A DNA stretch of 64,000 nucleotides from Epiperipatus broadwayi (Eukaryota; Onychophora; Udeonychophora; Euonychophora; Peripatidae). Shown here piece by piece: positions 38,181-51,030 of this stretch; the stretch's first letter is position 1, and each line of letters opens with the position of its first letter. The DNA is taken from positions 9,708,337 through 9,772,336 of the forward strand of contig JAQFVV010012422.1 in the NCBI GenBank assembly GCA_028023455.1, given 5' to 3'. A program made the translations under genes and the position numbers. The notes below the pieces were generated by a model. That model had not been told where the DNA came from. It made no database searches and was given only the letters and a program-made list of their open reading frames with translations.

Positions 38181-38315
38181 CATGTAAATGTGATCGGTAT
38201 GGCTCAATTGCAAAGGAATGTGATAATAAAGGCAATTGTAGTTGCAAAGAAGAATTTGCTGGAGCTAAATGTGATAGATGCATCAGAAACAACCACATAT
38301 TTCCAAACTGTCAGA
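38181..38315 (+). CDS. Exon coding one laminin-type EGF repeat
   Basis: A polypyrimidine tract and TAG end at 38180, and a GTAATA donor follows at 38316. The 135-base exon reads CKCDRYGSIAKECDNKGNCS then CKEEFAGAKCDRC and FPNCQ. The eight-cysteine spacing of a laminin-type EGF repeat is present: C-x-C, GS, CDxxGxC-x-C, GxKCDxC, FPxC. Such repeats form rod-like arms of laminins in the basement membrane and occur in related extracellular proteins. The exon enters and leaves in phase 1, so it could be skipped without a frame change. It pairs in phase with the exon at 41584. The FPxCQ ending resembles laminin alpha chains, but two repeats cannot decide the protein. No other exon of this gene is visible in the window. 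Confidence 0.85.
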
Positions 38316-38599
38316 GTAATAACACGATTTTATATATTTTTTTACAACTAATTTTAATTAAAAAAATTTTAAAAATATTATATATACATCTAAAAAATAG
38401 AAAAAATGTTATATGTACAAACTCTCTAACAGAGTTTCTAAATATCTAAAATTTAATTTTATATAGATCCTTACACTGAAGAATTAGGGTAATCAAATTA
38501 AAACATAAAATCATGTCATTCACTGAATTATTGAAAAAAAAAATTAAATTTAATATTAAAAACAGAATTTAAAATGATGTAGTAAAAAAGTGTATTCTT

Positions 38600-39850
38600 C
38601 TTATGTAGATCATCTCTGCCATGTGTAGAAGTTATTGCTAATGGCAAATATTGGCAGATTATAATTTCTGCACATAGGTGTTGCTTTTATGTTATTGTAA
38701 ATTTTTTTTGTTGCAATTTATAACTATTGAGGATATATATCACTGTCTTCTAATGGTGAATTTTACATAGTTTATCATGACTAATTCATAATTTTTTATA
38801 AGTAGGTTATTACTTTTGTGTGTAGATGTAACTTCTGATTAATGATAATCTTAAACAGGTTATCACTGGTGCATATATGTGCCAAAATTGAAATAATAAT
38901 AATATTGTGCAGTTCATCATTATTATTTTGTAAATGTGACTACTGACTAGTGATAATCATGTGGTTTATTCATAGATATTTTTGATAAATGAATATTTTT
39001 CAGCAGGTTATTACTGTTATTCGTAAAACTGTCACTATTAGACAAAGGTAATCTTAGATATACAACTTTGTGTAGATATGATTATCACTTATGGTATTTG
39101 TTTTTGTGCCAGTTATCACTGTCATATTGCCAGTCAGTAATATTCTTCTTTTTCAGATTATGCATAAATGTTGACTAATGGCCGTGTGTAATCTTTTATG
39201 TACTGTTTATCATTGTTGATTCATAAGAGATATTTTTGTCTCTTAGTAATCTTCTTAAGCAGATTACCATTATTATATATGGATATCAGAATTAGCTAAT
39301 AATCAAGATCTTATAGAGATTATCACTATTTTATATAGTTGTCTTTGGTAATGATAATTTTGCTTAAATTATGACTGTTGTATGTAAATGTCATTATTTT
39401 CTAATAGTAAACTGAAGCAGTTTATTATGTTGTGTATAGATGTCATTGTTAGCTGATGATAATATTTTGTTCAGGTTATGATTGCTATATTTAGATGTTT
39501 AATAGTAATCATTTTGGGAAAGTTATCATTATTGTGCACATGTTATTGTTGGCTTAGTCTTGGATTGGCCATTTAATATGGAACTAACTATTGTGTGTTG
39601 ATGTCACTATTTGTTAATATTAATTTTCAAATAGTTATCACTCCTCTATCAAGATCTCAATAATAAAAAGTAATCTTTTTTTTTTTTGCAAATTGTACAC
39701 AAACATATATCATTTACTATACTTCTTTTTCAGGCTATTATTTTTATGTATAGATGTACTGTTGAAAAATAATAATCTTGTTCAGGTTTAGTGTAGATGT
39801 CACTTTTGCATAATGATAACATTGTCCATATTGGGTAGATAATTGCTATT
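38600..39850. repeat. Old diverged minisatellite, unit about 60 bp
   Basis: Variants of a unit like CAGGTTATCACTGTTGT, then TATAGATGTCATTGTTAGCT and AATGATAATCTT, recur many times in tandem with indels, for example near 38860, 39110, 39410, 39470 and 39780. Copies are strongly diverged. It sits in the intron between the two EGF exons. Confidence 0.65.
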
Positions 39851-40513
39851 TATATAGACAATATGTTGAATAAAACAAATTTTATGTTTTTGGAAGCATA
39901 TGAATATTCATATGAGGATGTTCTGTGATAATATTGATGATGGTAATCTTTCTAGCCAAAATATAGTAAGAAGCTTGTAGTTGGCAGAAAATTGAGATCT
40001 GTAAAATATATAAAAGCTTATTATGTATCATACATTTGTAACTTGTTTTAAAGTTTGCTTGGTTTACCAAATCTTTAAGAATATGGTTTTCATTCTATTC
40101 ACTTGAAAAGTGTAATGTCATATTTTAATATGTCAGAATCAAATGTAATAATTTATTGTGTTATTGGGGAATATTTGTGATATACCTTTTATATTTTATT
40201 ATTATTAACAATTATTTAACAAGAGTATTAGGCATTATTTTATAAAAGGTGGTTGCTTAATGCATAATCATATCAGTTTCACCTTTGAATCATAAAGAAA
40301 AAAGTTAAGATACTGTTTTGGGAATATTATAGCATTGTACTATCTGGTGTTTATTGATTACTCAAATTGACAATGAGTTCTAGAATGAGGTCAAGAGAAC
40401 TTTTCACACTAGCACAGGTGTACAGAATAATTAATTTTACTTTATTCAAAGCTCATGAAAAATGAAATTATAGGCAAAACTTTAAATATTCTATTTTCTT
40501 ATACTTTTTTTTT

Positions 40514-40612
40514 CATGTGTCATAGCATCGGCCAGGAAGCGAACCCGCAAACCCGGGACAACTGCTTGTAAGGCGGCTATGCAGACCACTCGACCATCAA
40601 CGCTTGACACAT
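40514..40612 (-). mobile_element. tRNA-like SINE head, copy 2
   Basis: On the minus strand GCGTTGATGGTCGAGTGGTC (acceptor start and A box), CCGCCTTACAAGCAG (anticodon-arm-like), GCGGGTTCGCTTCC (B box) and GCCGATGC follow in order. The acceptor ends pair with wobbles. It is flanked by AT-rich DNA. The same unit is at 26404. It is likely a tRNA-derived SINE, though a tRNA pseudogene is possible. Confidence 0.6.
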
Positions 40613-41583
40613 TTTTTTTTGAGATACAATTATTAATAATTAATCATCAAGTGGTTATCTCAATTTAGATTATAATAAGATGGTAGTGATCTGTCATTTT
40701 TATTTTTACAACCCTAATTATAAAAATATAATAAAATCAATGAATACTAAGATGGTAACTTAACCAAATTTTTGTAGACCGGTTGGTTTCTGTTGACTGT
40801 AAATAAAGATATTGTTTTGCATTAAAACCTTGCGAGAATAAACTCTTTTTTTTTTTAATAAGCTTTTATTTAACTCGTAATTTAATTTTCACCACTTTCC
40901 AATTTCTGATCTATTTTAAACTTTGCATACATATATATTCCTGATCACAATGAAAAAATAATGAAAAATTTAAAATTTTAAATTTTAGGTGGGATTTAGT
41001 ATTCCTTATGACATTGTCTTTTAGTTGTATTAAATTGTATCCAAAGTTTTTTCATTTGAAATTTCTGGCTTTTATTCACATGAAGGCACTAAAAATAAAA
41101 AAAGTATTTTTTTTTTTTTTAGTTTTTATAAATAAAAGCATAAGATTATCATGTTTAGTAATTGTATGTATGCTATTCTGTTCATCAGATCACTTGCAAC
41201 TAATGCTGCATTTTCATATCAATGGCATGTAGAAGTTAGTTGCAAGCATTAAACCACTAAATATCACATGATCACTACTTCCCTATGTTCTGTTTAGCTG
41301 CAAGTGATGTGATAAAAAGATTGGTATATCAAGGGTATTAAGTATAAGTGATCTGGTGAATGAATTGGCATTGATATCAATTTCTTGTCACATGCAGTTA
41401 TTTGTGAAGACAGAAGAAAATTTATTTTTTTATTTGTAATTCTTTTTTTTTTTTTTTACATTTTAGTTGATTTGTGTGAATAAATGCATTTCTGTACTTT
41501 TTAATATTTTATTCAATATATATACATGCTTAATTAATATCATTGATTATTCATAATAATTTACATACTTTAATAAATTGTAG

Positions 41584-41712
41584 GATGTGATTGTAATTAT
41601 CTTGGTTCACTTGCTTGTGATAATGAAGGAAATTGTCAATGCAAAACTTGGGTGACTGGAATTAAATGTGATCAATGTGAAATTGGCTATTATGGATTTC
41701 CAGACTGTCAGC
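41584..41712 (+). CDS. Exon coding a second laminin-type EGF repeat
   Basis: The exon is preceded by TTGTAG (acceptor AG at 41582-41583) and followed by GTAAAG at 41713. Its 129 bases read CDCNYLGSLACDNEGNCQ, then CKTWVTGIKCDQC and GYYGFPDCQ, again all the cysteines of a laminin-type EGF repeat. It starts and ends in phase 1, so it joins in frame to the exon at 38181 with one arginine codon made across the junction. This one-repeat-per-exon layout suggests a tandem array continued outside the window. The domain holds structural disulphides and has no catalytic role. Laminin alpha is my first guess; other proteins with laminin-type EGF repeats remain possible. Confidence 0.88.
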
Positions 41713-44700
41713 GTAAAGTTTTACTTTTAGTATTTTCTTTTGTTAACATTTACATTTGACTTATGTTTCTACTTATATAGTATAGATGATTTTATCAGAA
41801 AATATGACTTGACCAAGTGTGATAAAATTGAATGTGAAAATTAAATTCATTTATCCACCAATAGACTTAACTCATTTTAATTTTACACATTGCAAGCTGT
41901 CTTGAATCTGTGCACAAGCCTTTATTTCCTGTGAAATATTAATAATTTTTGAAATTTTATTTTAATAAGATTTGCATACATATTTTAAATTATTAATTAT
42001 AGCTCAAAAATTAATTTTGTTGCAGAACACATGTTGGGAACCCTGGCTATAGTTCATAATAATGTTTGAATTGAAATTGCTAATATTATGCATTTAACAA
42101 ATAAATAACGTTATGACAGGTTGGTGGATCAGGTAAAATAGATTGATTTGCAATGTCACAAATAAATTTCATCAGCCTATATCTTCACTGTCAGATCATT
42201 CTGTTTGCTAGTTATGAGATTATCAGGTTTCAATGTTGATTTGATAGCAGTTAATAATAGTAATGTCAGTAATAGCATTTAATAGTAATAATAATATTCA
42301 TATGTAAATGTGTACATTTAGCAGGAAAGGTAGACTTTTATATACCATATACTTTATTCATGCTTTTGACAGATATATATATATATATATATATACTTTA
42401 TTCATGCTTTTGACAGATATATATATCATCATATTCTTGACAACGTAAGTTTATTTAGCATTCATTGCTTTATAATTTCTTACTTATTACTTAATATTTA
42501 AAATATATTTCATTTGTTCAAATTTACTTAAATGATCCATTTCTTTGAAAGCAGTACACATGACTTTTTTTATTTATAGCCTCATGATCTCTTGTGATTA
42601 ACCAGGCCTCTTTAATTTTCTGATTCATGTCCTTTCTCTCCAGACATACAATTCTAACTGTAGTCAAATTGAACTCTGGGCCTGAATTGCATTTATGCTT
42701 GATAAATATGGATGTGTCTTCTTTATTTTCTTGGGCTCTGTTATAGAAATATATATGTTGGGCTAGTCTAGTTGATACATTCGCCCATAATTTACCATAA
42801 TATGCATTATTGTACCTGAGTTAGTTGCATTGAATTTTTTAAACATTTTGGTATGCTGACTCTGTGGATAATTTATGCTTGGACATATTTATTAGTTTAT
42901 TTAATGATGGGGTAGTTTGGAAACTGATATGTATCTTTACCGATTCTTTTTAATTTTTGCAAGATTTTTAAAACATAGGAAATACTTCAAAGTTTAAACT
43001 TGAAATGTTGAAAAACAAAACTACAACTATGAAATTAGAGATGAATATGGAAAGCACTATATTGGTGAGATTGTCACCCTGTTAAACAGCAATTGTATGA
43101 ATACAATTTAATGCTTAGAAAAGAAAAAAACAAACTTTTCTGAAATTGCAGACTATGCATTTATTAATTGTTGTAATTTGTAAAAATATATTTACATTAT
43201 TATAAGTTGGTAATCCAGAAAAAGTAGAAAATATTAGAGAAATATATTTAGATCGTGAATTCGTTAATTGTGATTCGATAAATTCCAAGGCTGATTACAA
43301 ATATTTCTTGATAAGAGTACATAATGAATGGAAGAAATTAAATCATCTTATAAGCAAAGGAATTCCTAAGGCACCAATTAATTAGTTACAGACCTAAATA
43401 CATTACTGTATATGGAAGAAAGTAATTAATTGTGTGAATAATTAAAAACTATAAAAAGAGTAAGCAACAAGGTGCATTGTTCATTTTCCAGTTCATTTTG
43501 CAGAGAAATGTAAGGGACAGTAGCTTCAGTTACTCTCAGTAAAAATGTGTTCATGGGCAGCAGTTGAAGAGGTCCAAAGTCATTGGGAAACCAGAGCCAG
43601 AGGAAATCATAGCAGCTAGATATGAAGAGTTGATTTTCCAGATTATTTTAAGTGAAGTAACCAAGAGGACTGTTGCTGAGGGACAGAAGTAATTGCAGCT
43701 AAAAAAGCTCATAGTGATGGTCACAGTGCTCTACGATGAAGCCAGATGTATTCATGTACAGCTGAACTGGATCAGGGCCAATGGTAACCATCTTGAAAAA
43801 AGACAGTCTTAAAGTTTGTTGGGGAAATGAACTCATGAGAACTATATATACAGATTGTGATATGTGTGTATTAATACCTTATCAGGAGAAGTTAATCAAA
43901 GTGAACTATAAATGTGTATATATGTTATGTGTGTAGCAATACCTTGCCAGGGGAAATTGACCATAGGGAACTATATTTGAATGGCAAATAATTCTAAAAG
44001 TCAACCCAGTGGGGCAATACATAATGTTTGGAACCCTTTAATTAATCTCACTTTTAGAAAAAAAGTATAAAAAAAAATTGGAGGAATTAGGATAATTTGA
44101 ATCAACTCTCATAGATAAGTATATTAAATTTCCACTAACTGTTATCTTTGACAGAATAGCTTCATTGGTTAGAGCACTGCCTTAAAAATTTGCTGTTCAG
44201 TAATCTCAACATGTAACTTTGACTCCTATGCTAATACTTTAAGAAGAGTGGATTATACTATGTAATTTATTAACCTGTGTTGCCTATCTGTGTGTTATTA
44301 TTAACAGTCATCTGTATTTAGAAAGTTTAAATAAAGTGTAACATATTTTCTAGATATTCAACATTAAATGAGAGATGATGGAAATAGTCCATCTTATTAT
44401 CACTTCTAATATACCATCATTACAAACTTTTAGGCTTATTAGTCACTATTCTTCCATTCATTGCATAAATGTATGACCAATATGAAGCTTGGTTGCCATG
44501 AATGCAAAATCCTTCATATCTTTCATAAATGATGTAAAATGCCCAAACAATTATATAAATTGTAATATTTTTAAAGACATTAAATTTTCTCTTTTTATCA
44601 TTTTTTATTTTAAAAATTTTTCGAAAATAAAATTATTAGCATTCCAAAAAGCTATTTTTTAAGTCATTGAAAAACAGTAATTGATACACAAGTTAAAAAA

Positions 44701-44983
44701 CTTACTGAAGCAGTCATAAAAGGACATGTATATATAAATTTAAGTTTGATATTAAAAGTGTTAAGGTTCTGCATGAAGAGAAAAATCAAAATACAAGAAA
44801 AGTTAAGGGGGCAATTTTAATAAGTAGAAATAAAATGAGTATAAGTAATAGACAAGCTGCTGACATTAAAATTAATGGAAAGTATTTATGTGAATTGAAA
44901 TTCTCTGTATAATAATTATGGTTATATTTATTATTTTTATTGTTATATATATATATATATATGATTCCTTTGGGATAAATTGG
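41713..44983. other. Probable intron downstream of the EGF exon
   Basis: A tandem pair of about 50 bases (TACTTTATTCATGCTTTTGACAG units near 42348 and 42396, separated by TA repeat) is present. A less AT-rich block at 43470-43830 carries stops and no recognisable domain. I see no further EGF-type exon. Confidence 0.45.
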
Positions 44984-45115
44984 ACACTTACTCTATCTGC
45001 TGTACAGGGCGCCACTAGGCTATTTGAATCTAGAAAATTTATAATGTAGGCAGATACACTTGGGAAAGATCCAACTTTTATAAACCCTTAGCCCTTGCCA
45101 CTAGCTCAAGGAGTA
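44984..45115 (-). mobile_element. Fragment of the 10-25 kb LTR family
   Basis: This reversed LTR 3' end matches LTR D and E: GGGCGCCACTAGGCTATTTG, AGAAAATTTATAATGTAGGC and CCCTTGCCACTAGCTC. It is the only piece of the family seen outside the cluster. Confidence 0.8.
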
Positions 45116-45885
45116 GATGACCTGTCAAAATCATGTATTCATTCAACAAGACCAATAATCCAAGCAAAAGTAACTTGAATCCAACCATACACAAGATACA
45201 GATGTTAGGGCAATGTTAATCCTAACCTATTTGCCTGAACTATTGCCTCTCTGTCTAATGGATAATGTTTGTGATGATACTAGCAGTCCTTGGTTTTATT
45301 CCGCCCAGCTGCAGATCATGGTTTACAAAGAGACTCAAAATAATAAAGGGTTTATATAAGAAATTAATCATTTGGTTAATTCTGACGATTGCAGAATGGT
45401 ACAGATGTGATTTGATATTGACTACTAATGGTTTGAACCGTAACAATTATAATCCTTTATGACAACATGACAAAGAATTAAATTTAAATCAAAGAAATAT
45501 TATAAATGACTAGGGTATAATTAATATTAGAGATTCAGAGTGATGACAAACTAAGCTAATTTAAAATAATATTACAGGAATTTATTGAGTTATTGGTAAT
45601 ACAAAATAAGTTGAGTTTTGTTTATATTACTAGGTTATACTTCTTGAATTCATAATTACATACTTTAAATAATCATTAAGTACATTAAATATATTTTAAA
45701 TTAAAGAAATATTTGAACATTTCAATTTAGTAGGTAATTACGATCCAATTAAGACATAAATTCGTTTTGATGCGGCTAAATGCAAGGCATCTGATAAATA
45801 AAAGTAAAAATTTGTTAATTGGTCTGCCAAGAACCAGTCAGCAATAAAATATCATTAGCCCTCTTTAAGAGATTACAAATAAATC

Positions 45886-45979
<94 letters not shown>

Positions 45980-46526
45980 CAAGACAAGAGAGAGATGTGC
46001 ATTTAAAACATTATTACATTTAAATCAGTTGTATGCAATGAGTGTGGAAAGCTAAACGAATTAACTGGATTGATTGGTGAAAGATGTGCCATTATGGCAG
46101 AGAGCATTTCAGGTTTGGTAAATAAAGATATAAAATGATTATGGCAGTATGCTGTTATAGATTACAACAAAAGAATAAATGAGGTCTGTTAAAAACCTCT
46201 GGGTGGCTTTGCTAAAAGAAATCCCTGCTATATACAGATAGATGATGAGAAATGCCGGCTCTCCAGCCAAAACATGTCTCTGAATAATAATAATAGATTT
46301 GATGTGCTGGACTTCCCATACACATCTTAATGGAAATGCCTGGAAAATGATCCCTAGTAGAAAAATACATCTACTATTAAGGGAAAGTTAAGGATTGCAC
46401 TGGTCATATTTAAACTTTCGAAAATCCTGAGAGGTATGTAGCAAAGCAAGAATAATAATAATAAACAAATGATTGTAACTATAAATTACATAATGACCAA
46501 GACACACACACACACATATATATATA
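45116..46526. other. AT-rich DNA with a long (TA)n run
   Basis: The main feature is an alternating TA tract of about 92 bases at 45887-45978. A (CA)n/(TA)n stretch at 46503-46527 abuts the LINE tail. No gene is recognised. Confidence 0.6.
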
Positions 46527-47936
46527 TCATCATCATCAATCATTATCAATCCACTGCAGGATGAAGGTCTCTCCAAGTTTAATCCATCTTCTCTGATCTT
46601 TAGCTTCTCTTCTCCACAACACCCCTGCACATTTTCTTATTTCATCCATCCATCTCACATGTGGTCTCTTTCTAGGTCTTTTACAATCTCTTGGAATCCA
46701 GTTTAAAATTTTAATTGTTTATCTATTATCATTTCTTCTAGCAATATGTCCAGCCCAACTCCATTTCAATCTTTTAATTTTTTCAATAAGGTCAGTAACA
46801 CCTGTTTGTTGTCTTACCCATACATTGCGTTTTCGATCTCTTCTTGTTACTCCCAACATACATCTCTCCATACTCCTTTGAGTGGTCTGAAGTCTCTGTA
46901 TTGCTCTTCTATTAAGTGTCCAAGTCTCAGATCCATAAGTAAGAACTGGTAAAACACATTTGTTAAAAACCATCCTTTTCAAACACATATGCATATTTCC
47001 TTTTAGTATCAAGTTATTTCTACCAAAAGCACTCCAACCAAGTTTAATTCTATGATTAATTTCCTCCATTATGTTTCCATATGTATTAATAATCTGACCA
47101 AGGTATTTGTAATTGTTAACTTCTTCTAATTCTTCATAATCAATCTTTATTTTCATATTTTGAGCAAATCGATTAAACATTACTTTAGTCTTTTTAACAT
47201 TTATCTTTAGTCCTACTTTTCTACTTTCATCTGCTAACTCCTGCAACATTTTTTGCAGCTCTGAAGCATTATTTGCAAAAACAACTACATCATCTGCAAA
47301 ATCTAAATGACTTAAATACTCTCCACTTACTTTCACTTCTTTAGTTTCCCATTTTAATCCACAAAATACTCCTTGCAGCACTGCTGTAAAGAGTTTTGGA
47401 GATATGGAGTCACCTTGTCTTACACCTTTCTCAATGTTGATTTTTCCAGTATCATTATGTAATCTAATTGTTGCTGTTGCATTTTTATAAATATTCTTTA
47501 AAATATGACAATATCCTGGATCTATACCTTGATGATCCAATCACTGAAGAAATGTGTATAAAATCGAATGCCTTTTCATAATCTACAAATCCAAAACATA
47601 ATGACAACTCATATTCATTTGTCTTTTCTATGACTTCTCTCAATACCTGGATATGATCTATTGTACTAAACCACTATTAAATCCAGCTTGTTCTCTTGGT
47701 TGGTGGAAATCCAAAGTTCTCTGTAGACGAGTTGTAATTATCTTGGTAAAAATTTTATATAAAACTGATAAAACGCTGATAGGTCTGTAATTTCTAATAT
47801 CTTCTTTATCACCTTTTTTAAATATTAATATTATTACTGCATTCTTCCAATCTTCTGGTACATCTTTATCATTTAGACATTTGGTATATAACTTTGCTAA
47901 AATTGTTTCTATTTCTTCACCTGCTTCTTTTAATAT
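46527..47936 (-). pseudogene. RTE-type LINE, 3' half (reverse transcriptase), cut by Gypsy insertion
   Basis: On the minus strand this continues the LINE whose 5' half is at 62935-61309. An open stretch at 47540-46719 holds motif B ([13 protein letters not shown]), the catalytic FADDVVVFA and YKYLGQI, then the C-terminal GSETWTL and [12 protein letters not shown] stop at about 46719 ends it early, although similar coding sequence continues to about 46540. Upstream of 47540 at least two small deletions shift the frame, one of 8 bases beside motif A and one of 1 base further up. The 3' end is CTGCAGTGGATTGATAATG, then (ATG)n. Protein identity to the copy at 2038 is high by eye. The break at 47936 is the Gypsy target site. 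Confidence 0.92.
47933..47936. repeat. Target-site duplication, left copy
   Basis: ATAT precedes the TG of the 5' LTR and is repeated at 61309 after the CA of the 3' LTR. The uninterrupted LINE at position 1 onward reads TTA-ATAT-ATCAATT, which is the empty site with one copy. Confidence 0.9.
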
Positions 47937-50875
47937 TGAAACAGTATGATTTCATCATCATATGTTTCACCTATTCTAGAAATCAGTAGCCTTCATTTCC
48001 CTAGTTCAAACCCTAAAGGTACACATATATATAACAATATACTTGGGAATTTAACATGTATAAAAACGTATATTTACACGTATATGTGTGTAATTGTATA
48101 TGCACACACGTCTGCTATAATTGTATATATTTTGTAATAATTTTATTTGCTAAAAATGGTATATTCACATCTGAATGATATTATCATTATATAACGTACA
48201 CACCTTATAATTTTATAAATATTCATCTTATGATTTTAAATAATTGAATTGGTTTCAAGCTGGGAAAATTATATTAGATAAGAACAGAATTCTCTAAAGT
48301 ATTTCAAACTGGCTTTAAAGTACCCAATTACTTAATCATGTAGAGCAACTAAAAACAAAGGTAGATGTCTCACGTCTAGGATAAAACGCTAGCAGCTTAA
48401 ATCTCTTTCAGTAAAAGAAAAGGAGAAGCAATCCAATGTTTAAAGAAAAAAAAAAAAGAACTTTACCAATCTCATGAGACACCGCCGGTACAAATCCAGA
48501 TTTTAGGATTCTTAATAAAATAAAAGTTGGACAATTAAACCTGCACTGAAATCCAGATTGGAACTGGAATCTGAGAAAAATAAAAGGAACAATGAATAAA
48601 CCTGAAATCAATCAACCGATTCGTTTGAAGCTGATGCAATTAAGACTTCTTAGGTTTTAATGTCTAAAAATAAAGATTGTGAATGAACTGTAAGAGGGGG
48701 GGGGTAAAAAAGTATAAAAAAGGCAGTTGAAAGAAAATTGTCATCCATTTTTGCTTTACTCGTGTTTCAACTTATATCCAGGCAGCAGGCCCAGTTTCTA
48801 CCATGCAAATAAGTGGCTAGAAAAGCTAAGGCCATCTTCCCGATGGTCAAGAACCGTTTATGGAGCCCGGAGATCCAAACCACAGCCCTACTTAAAGAAT
48901 AGCCCAACGATGAACCAGCTCAGATAAATCAGTCCATGCGTGTATTTCATACTTTCAAGCTGCAAGCCTCCAGATAAATAACCGGTAACCACTTCTCAAT
49001 CAAACTAAATCTAAAAGCTATAGCCATCTATAAATCTTTCCTAAAGCTAGCTATATAATAAGTAATGTGCACAAACTCTTCCATTCAAATCTTATAAATT
49101 AATCACACTATGTTTAAAAGGTGTATTCTCTCTTAAAGTAATTAACTGTATTAGATAAACGTATCTCAACCTGTATAATTTTAAAATACTTTAAAAGTTA
49201 AATGTAAATCTTGCCTGATCTCAAATTCTTAAATCTCTTTTTTAAATTCAACTTATAAAAGCTTATTTGCCTTATTATTTTCTCTATTTGCGTCTATACT
49301 TTTGCATCTATATATATATATTTTGTTAAAATGCATTTATTGATTTATGCTTTGCCTTCGGAGCAGAGACTATTAATTATTATAAACTTAAAGAGACGTT
49401 TTGTTCTCAAGTAAAGTAATTATGCTGTTTGGCATATCTATAGATTGTCTCTGGTCCGAAACCTACTTTGATGTATTATTTGAACTGCTATGCGTAGCTT
49501 AATATCACATATGTTGCTTATTAAAAGGTTTGTTTGGTTAAATAAAAGAGAGTGATAATTTAAGGCATATTCAGTAGTTAGCCAAGTTTAAGCCCCAGAT
49601 ATGCTTTAGACCCCCTTAATGTAATTGCATATAATATGTAGTTAATTAATAAACTAGATCAATTTTAATAAAGTCCTCTTTAGCACAATTTCAGTGTTTA
49701 TTTAATTAACTGGCGTAGGGTAGTTTGCAGAAGAAACTATAGATTTCGCGCTTTACTAGTTGTTATAATTAAGATTCCAAAAGCATTGTGAATGAGTTTT
49801 TACGAAGCACTGAGGTGCATTCCGCCTTGCTATCATATAATTATTAAGATAAGATTAGGTTTTAAGGGCTATCTTATCATCCTTAGTTCGGACAGCCTTC
49901 TCTTGAATGGGATAATGATTTTAAGGGTCATTCCCATTTCCTCCTTTAAAAACTGGAACACCGGAATCCAGCATCTTATATCGTGGCTGTTCGAGCATCC
50001 GAACTAAAAGTTCATGTATAGCAGGCGAGCGGTATCTGAGAACCGAGCAAACGTTGCTGAATCTCATGAGTAAAAGCGCATTCAAGACGCATCTGATGTA
50101 ATTTGCATAGCGCCATAGCCTCAGAAGTTATGCTACAAAACGCCAGTTCATCTGCTGTATATTAATTGTTCAGCATTGATCTGAACCTAAGATCTAGTTT
50201 ATCTAAGAATATCTACATAAAGAGCACATTGACTGCTCATCGCGTAATGATAAATTTAAGTACACATTGTATAAAGTTCCCACTCTCTTAGAGTTTAACC
50301 CTTAACATACTGAGTAGGAATGGCAGAACATAATTTAGACATCAGTATAGACGTAAAATAATTATTAATGTATAAATAATATAATAGAATAATGATCGTT
50401 AAGTACAATTGATTACAGAACGTGTAGTTCGTATTTTCACCATCCCACCTGCGAGTGGAATATTCAGTATATTTAATTGTTATTGTTTGTGTTTTGTCAA
50501 TATTAAATAATTTTAAAATCTATTAACGTCTGCAGTATTATTCACTTTATTTATATTAAATCACCATCCATAATGATTTTATATGCATTAGATAATCAGC
50601 CATAGGTTGTGTGAGTGTGTTTGGTTAAGCTATAAAACATTTAGTTAAATATCCCCGAGTCTCTCGTTTTACCCTTTGCTATTGCCGGCGCGGAAATTGA
50701 GAGATTACGAGTGTAACCTCATATATGTCATTCATAAGGTAGTAAGTCAGGGAGTGTTGGTGAAGGAGCTGAGGTGCGGTCAGATTTGGTCTCAAACCCT
50801 CATCTAGATCAGCCTTGGTATAATTTACCAAAACTCTGGATTTTGTTGCGTGGATGTTCAAATATGACTGTTACA
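47937..50875 (+). mobile_element. 5' LTR of Gypsy element (2.94 kb)
   Basis: It begins TGAAACAGTATGATTTC and ends GACTGTTACA; the ends form an imperfect inverted repeat. It is unusually long for a Gypsy LTR. A TATA box is at 48713. It has no long open frame. By eye it differs from the 3' LTR by roughly ten substitutions and a few short indels, mostly in homopolymers. Confidence 0.95.
48713..48720 (+). promoter_or_regulatory. TATA box of the Gypsy LTR
   Basis: TATAAAAA follows a G-run (GGGGGGGGG-TAAAAAAG) about 780 bases into the LTR and is repeated at 59145 in the 3' LTR. About 110 bases downstream AAGCTAAGGCCATCTTC resembles AGCTAAGGCCACCTTC downstream of the TATA box in LTR A, supporting a shared promoter layout. 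Confidence 0.55.
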
Positions 50876-50899
50876 TAGTATTTTTTTTTTCCGGGAATG

Positions 50900-50916
50900 T
50901 CGCGCCAACTGGGGCC
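50900..50916 (+). promoter_or_regulatory. Primer-binding-site-like sequence 1
   Basis: TCGCGCCAACTGGGGCC, 24 bases after the 5' LTR, resembles the tRNA-Lys complement (TGGCGCCCAACGTGGGGC) with several changes. It follows a T-run and CCGGGAATG. A related block is repeated about 110 bases later. Confidence 0.4.
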
Positions 50917-51013
50917 TTCGAATATAAACCTACATACCTGAGAGGGGATGTTAACATAGATGTGTTTTCATATCATTCGTTATATATGTGTAGATTTTTT
51001 TTTCCGAATATGA

Positions 51014-51030
51014 ACGCCAAACGTGGAGTT
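51014..51030 (+). promoter_or_regulatory. Primer-binding-site-like sequence 2
   Basis: ACGCCAAACGTGGAGTT, after a T-run and CCGAATATG, looks like a diverged duplicate of the block at 50881-50920. Together they form a two-copy tandem repeat. Confidence 0.35.

Noticed and set aside
45819-46055. Open frame with a long Ile/Tyr run
   Set aside because: It is a microsatellite translation.
48727-48927. Small open frames repeated in both Gypsy LTRs (also 49792-50007)
   Set aside because: They are short and present twice only because the LTRs are duplicates; no recognisable domain.
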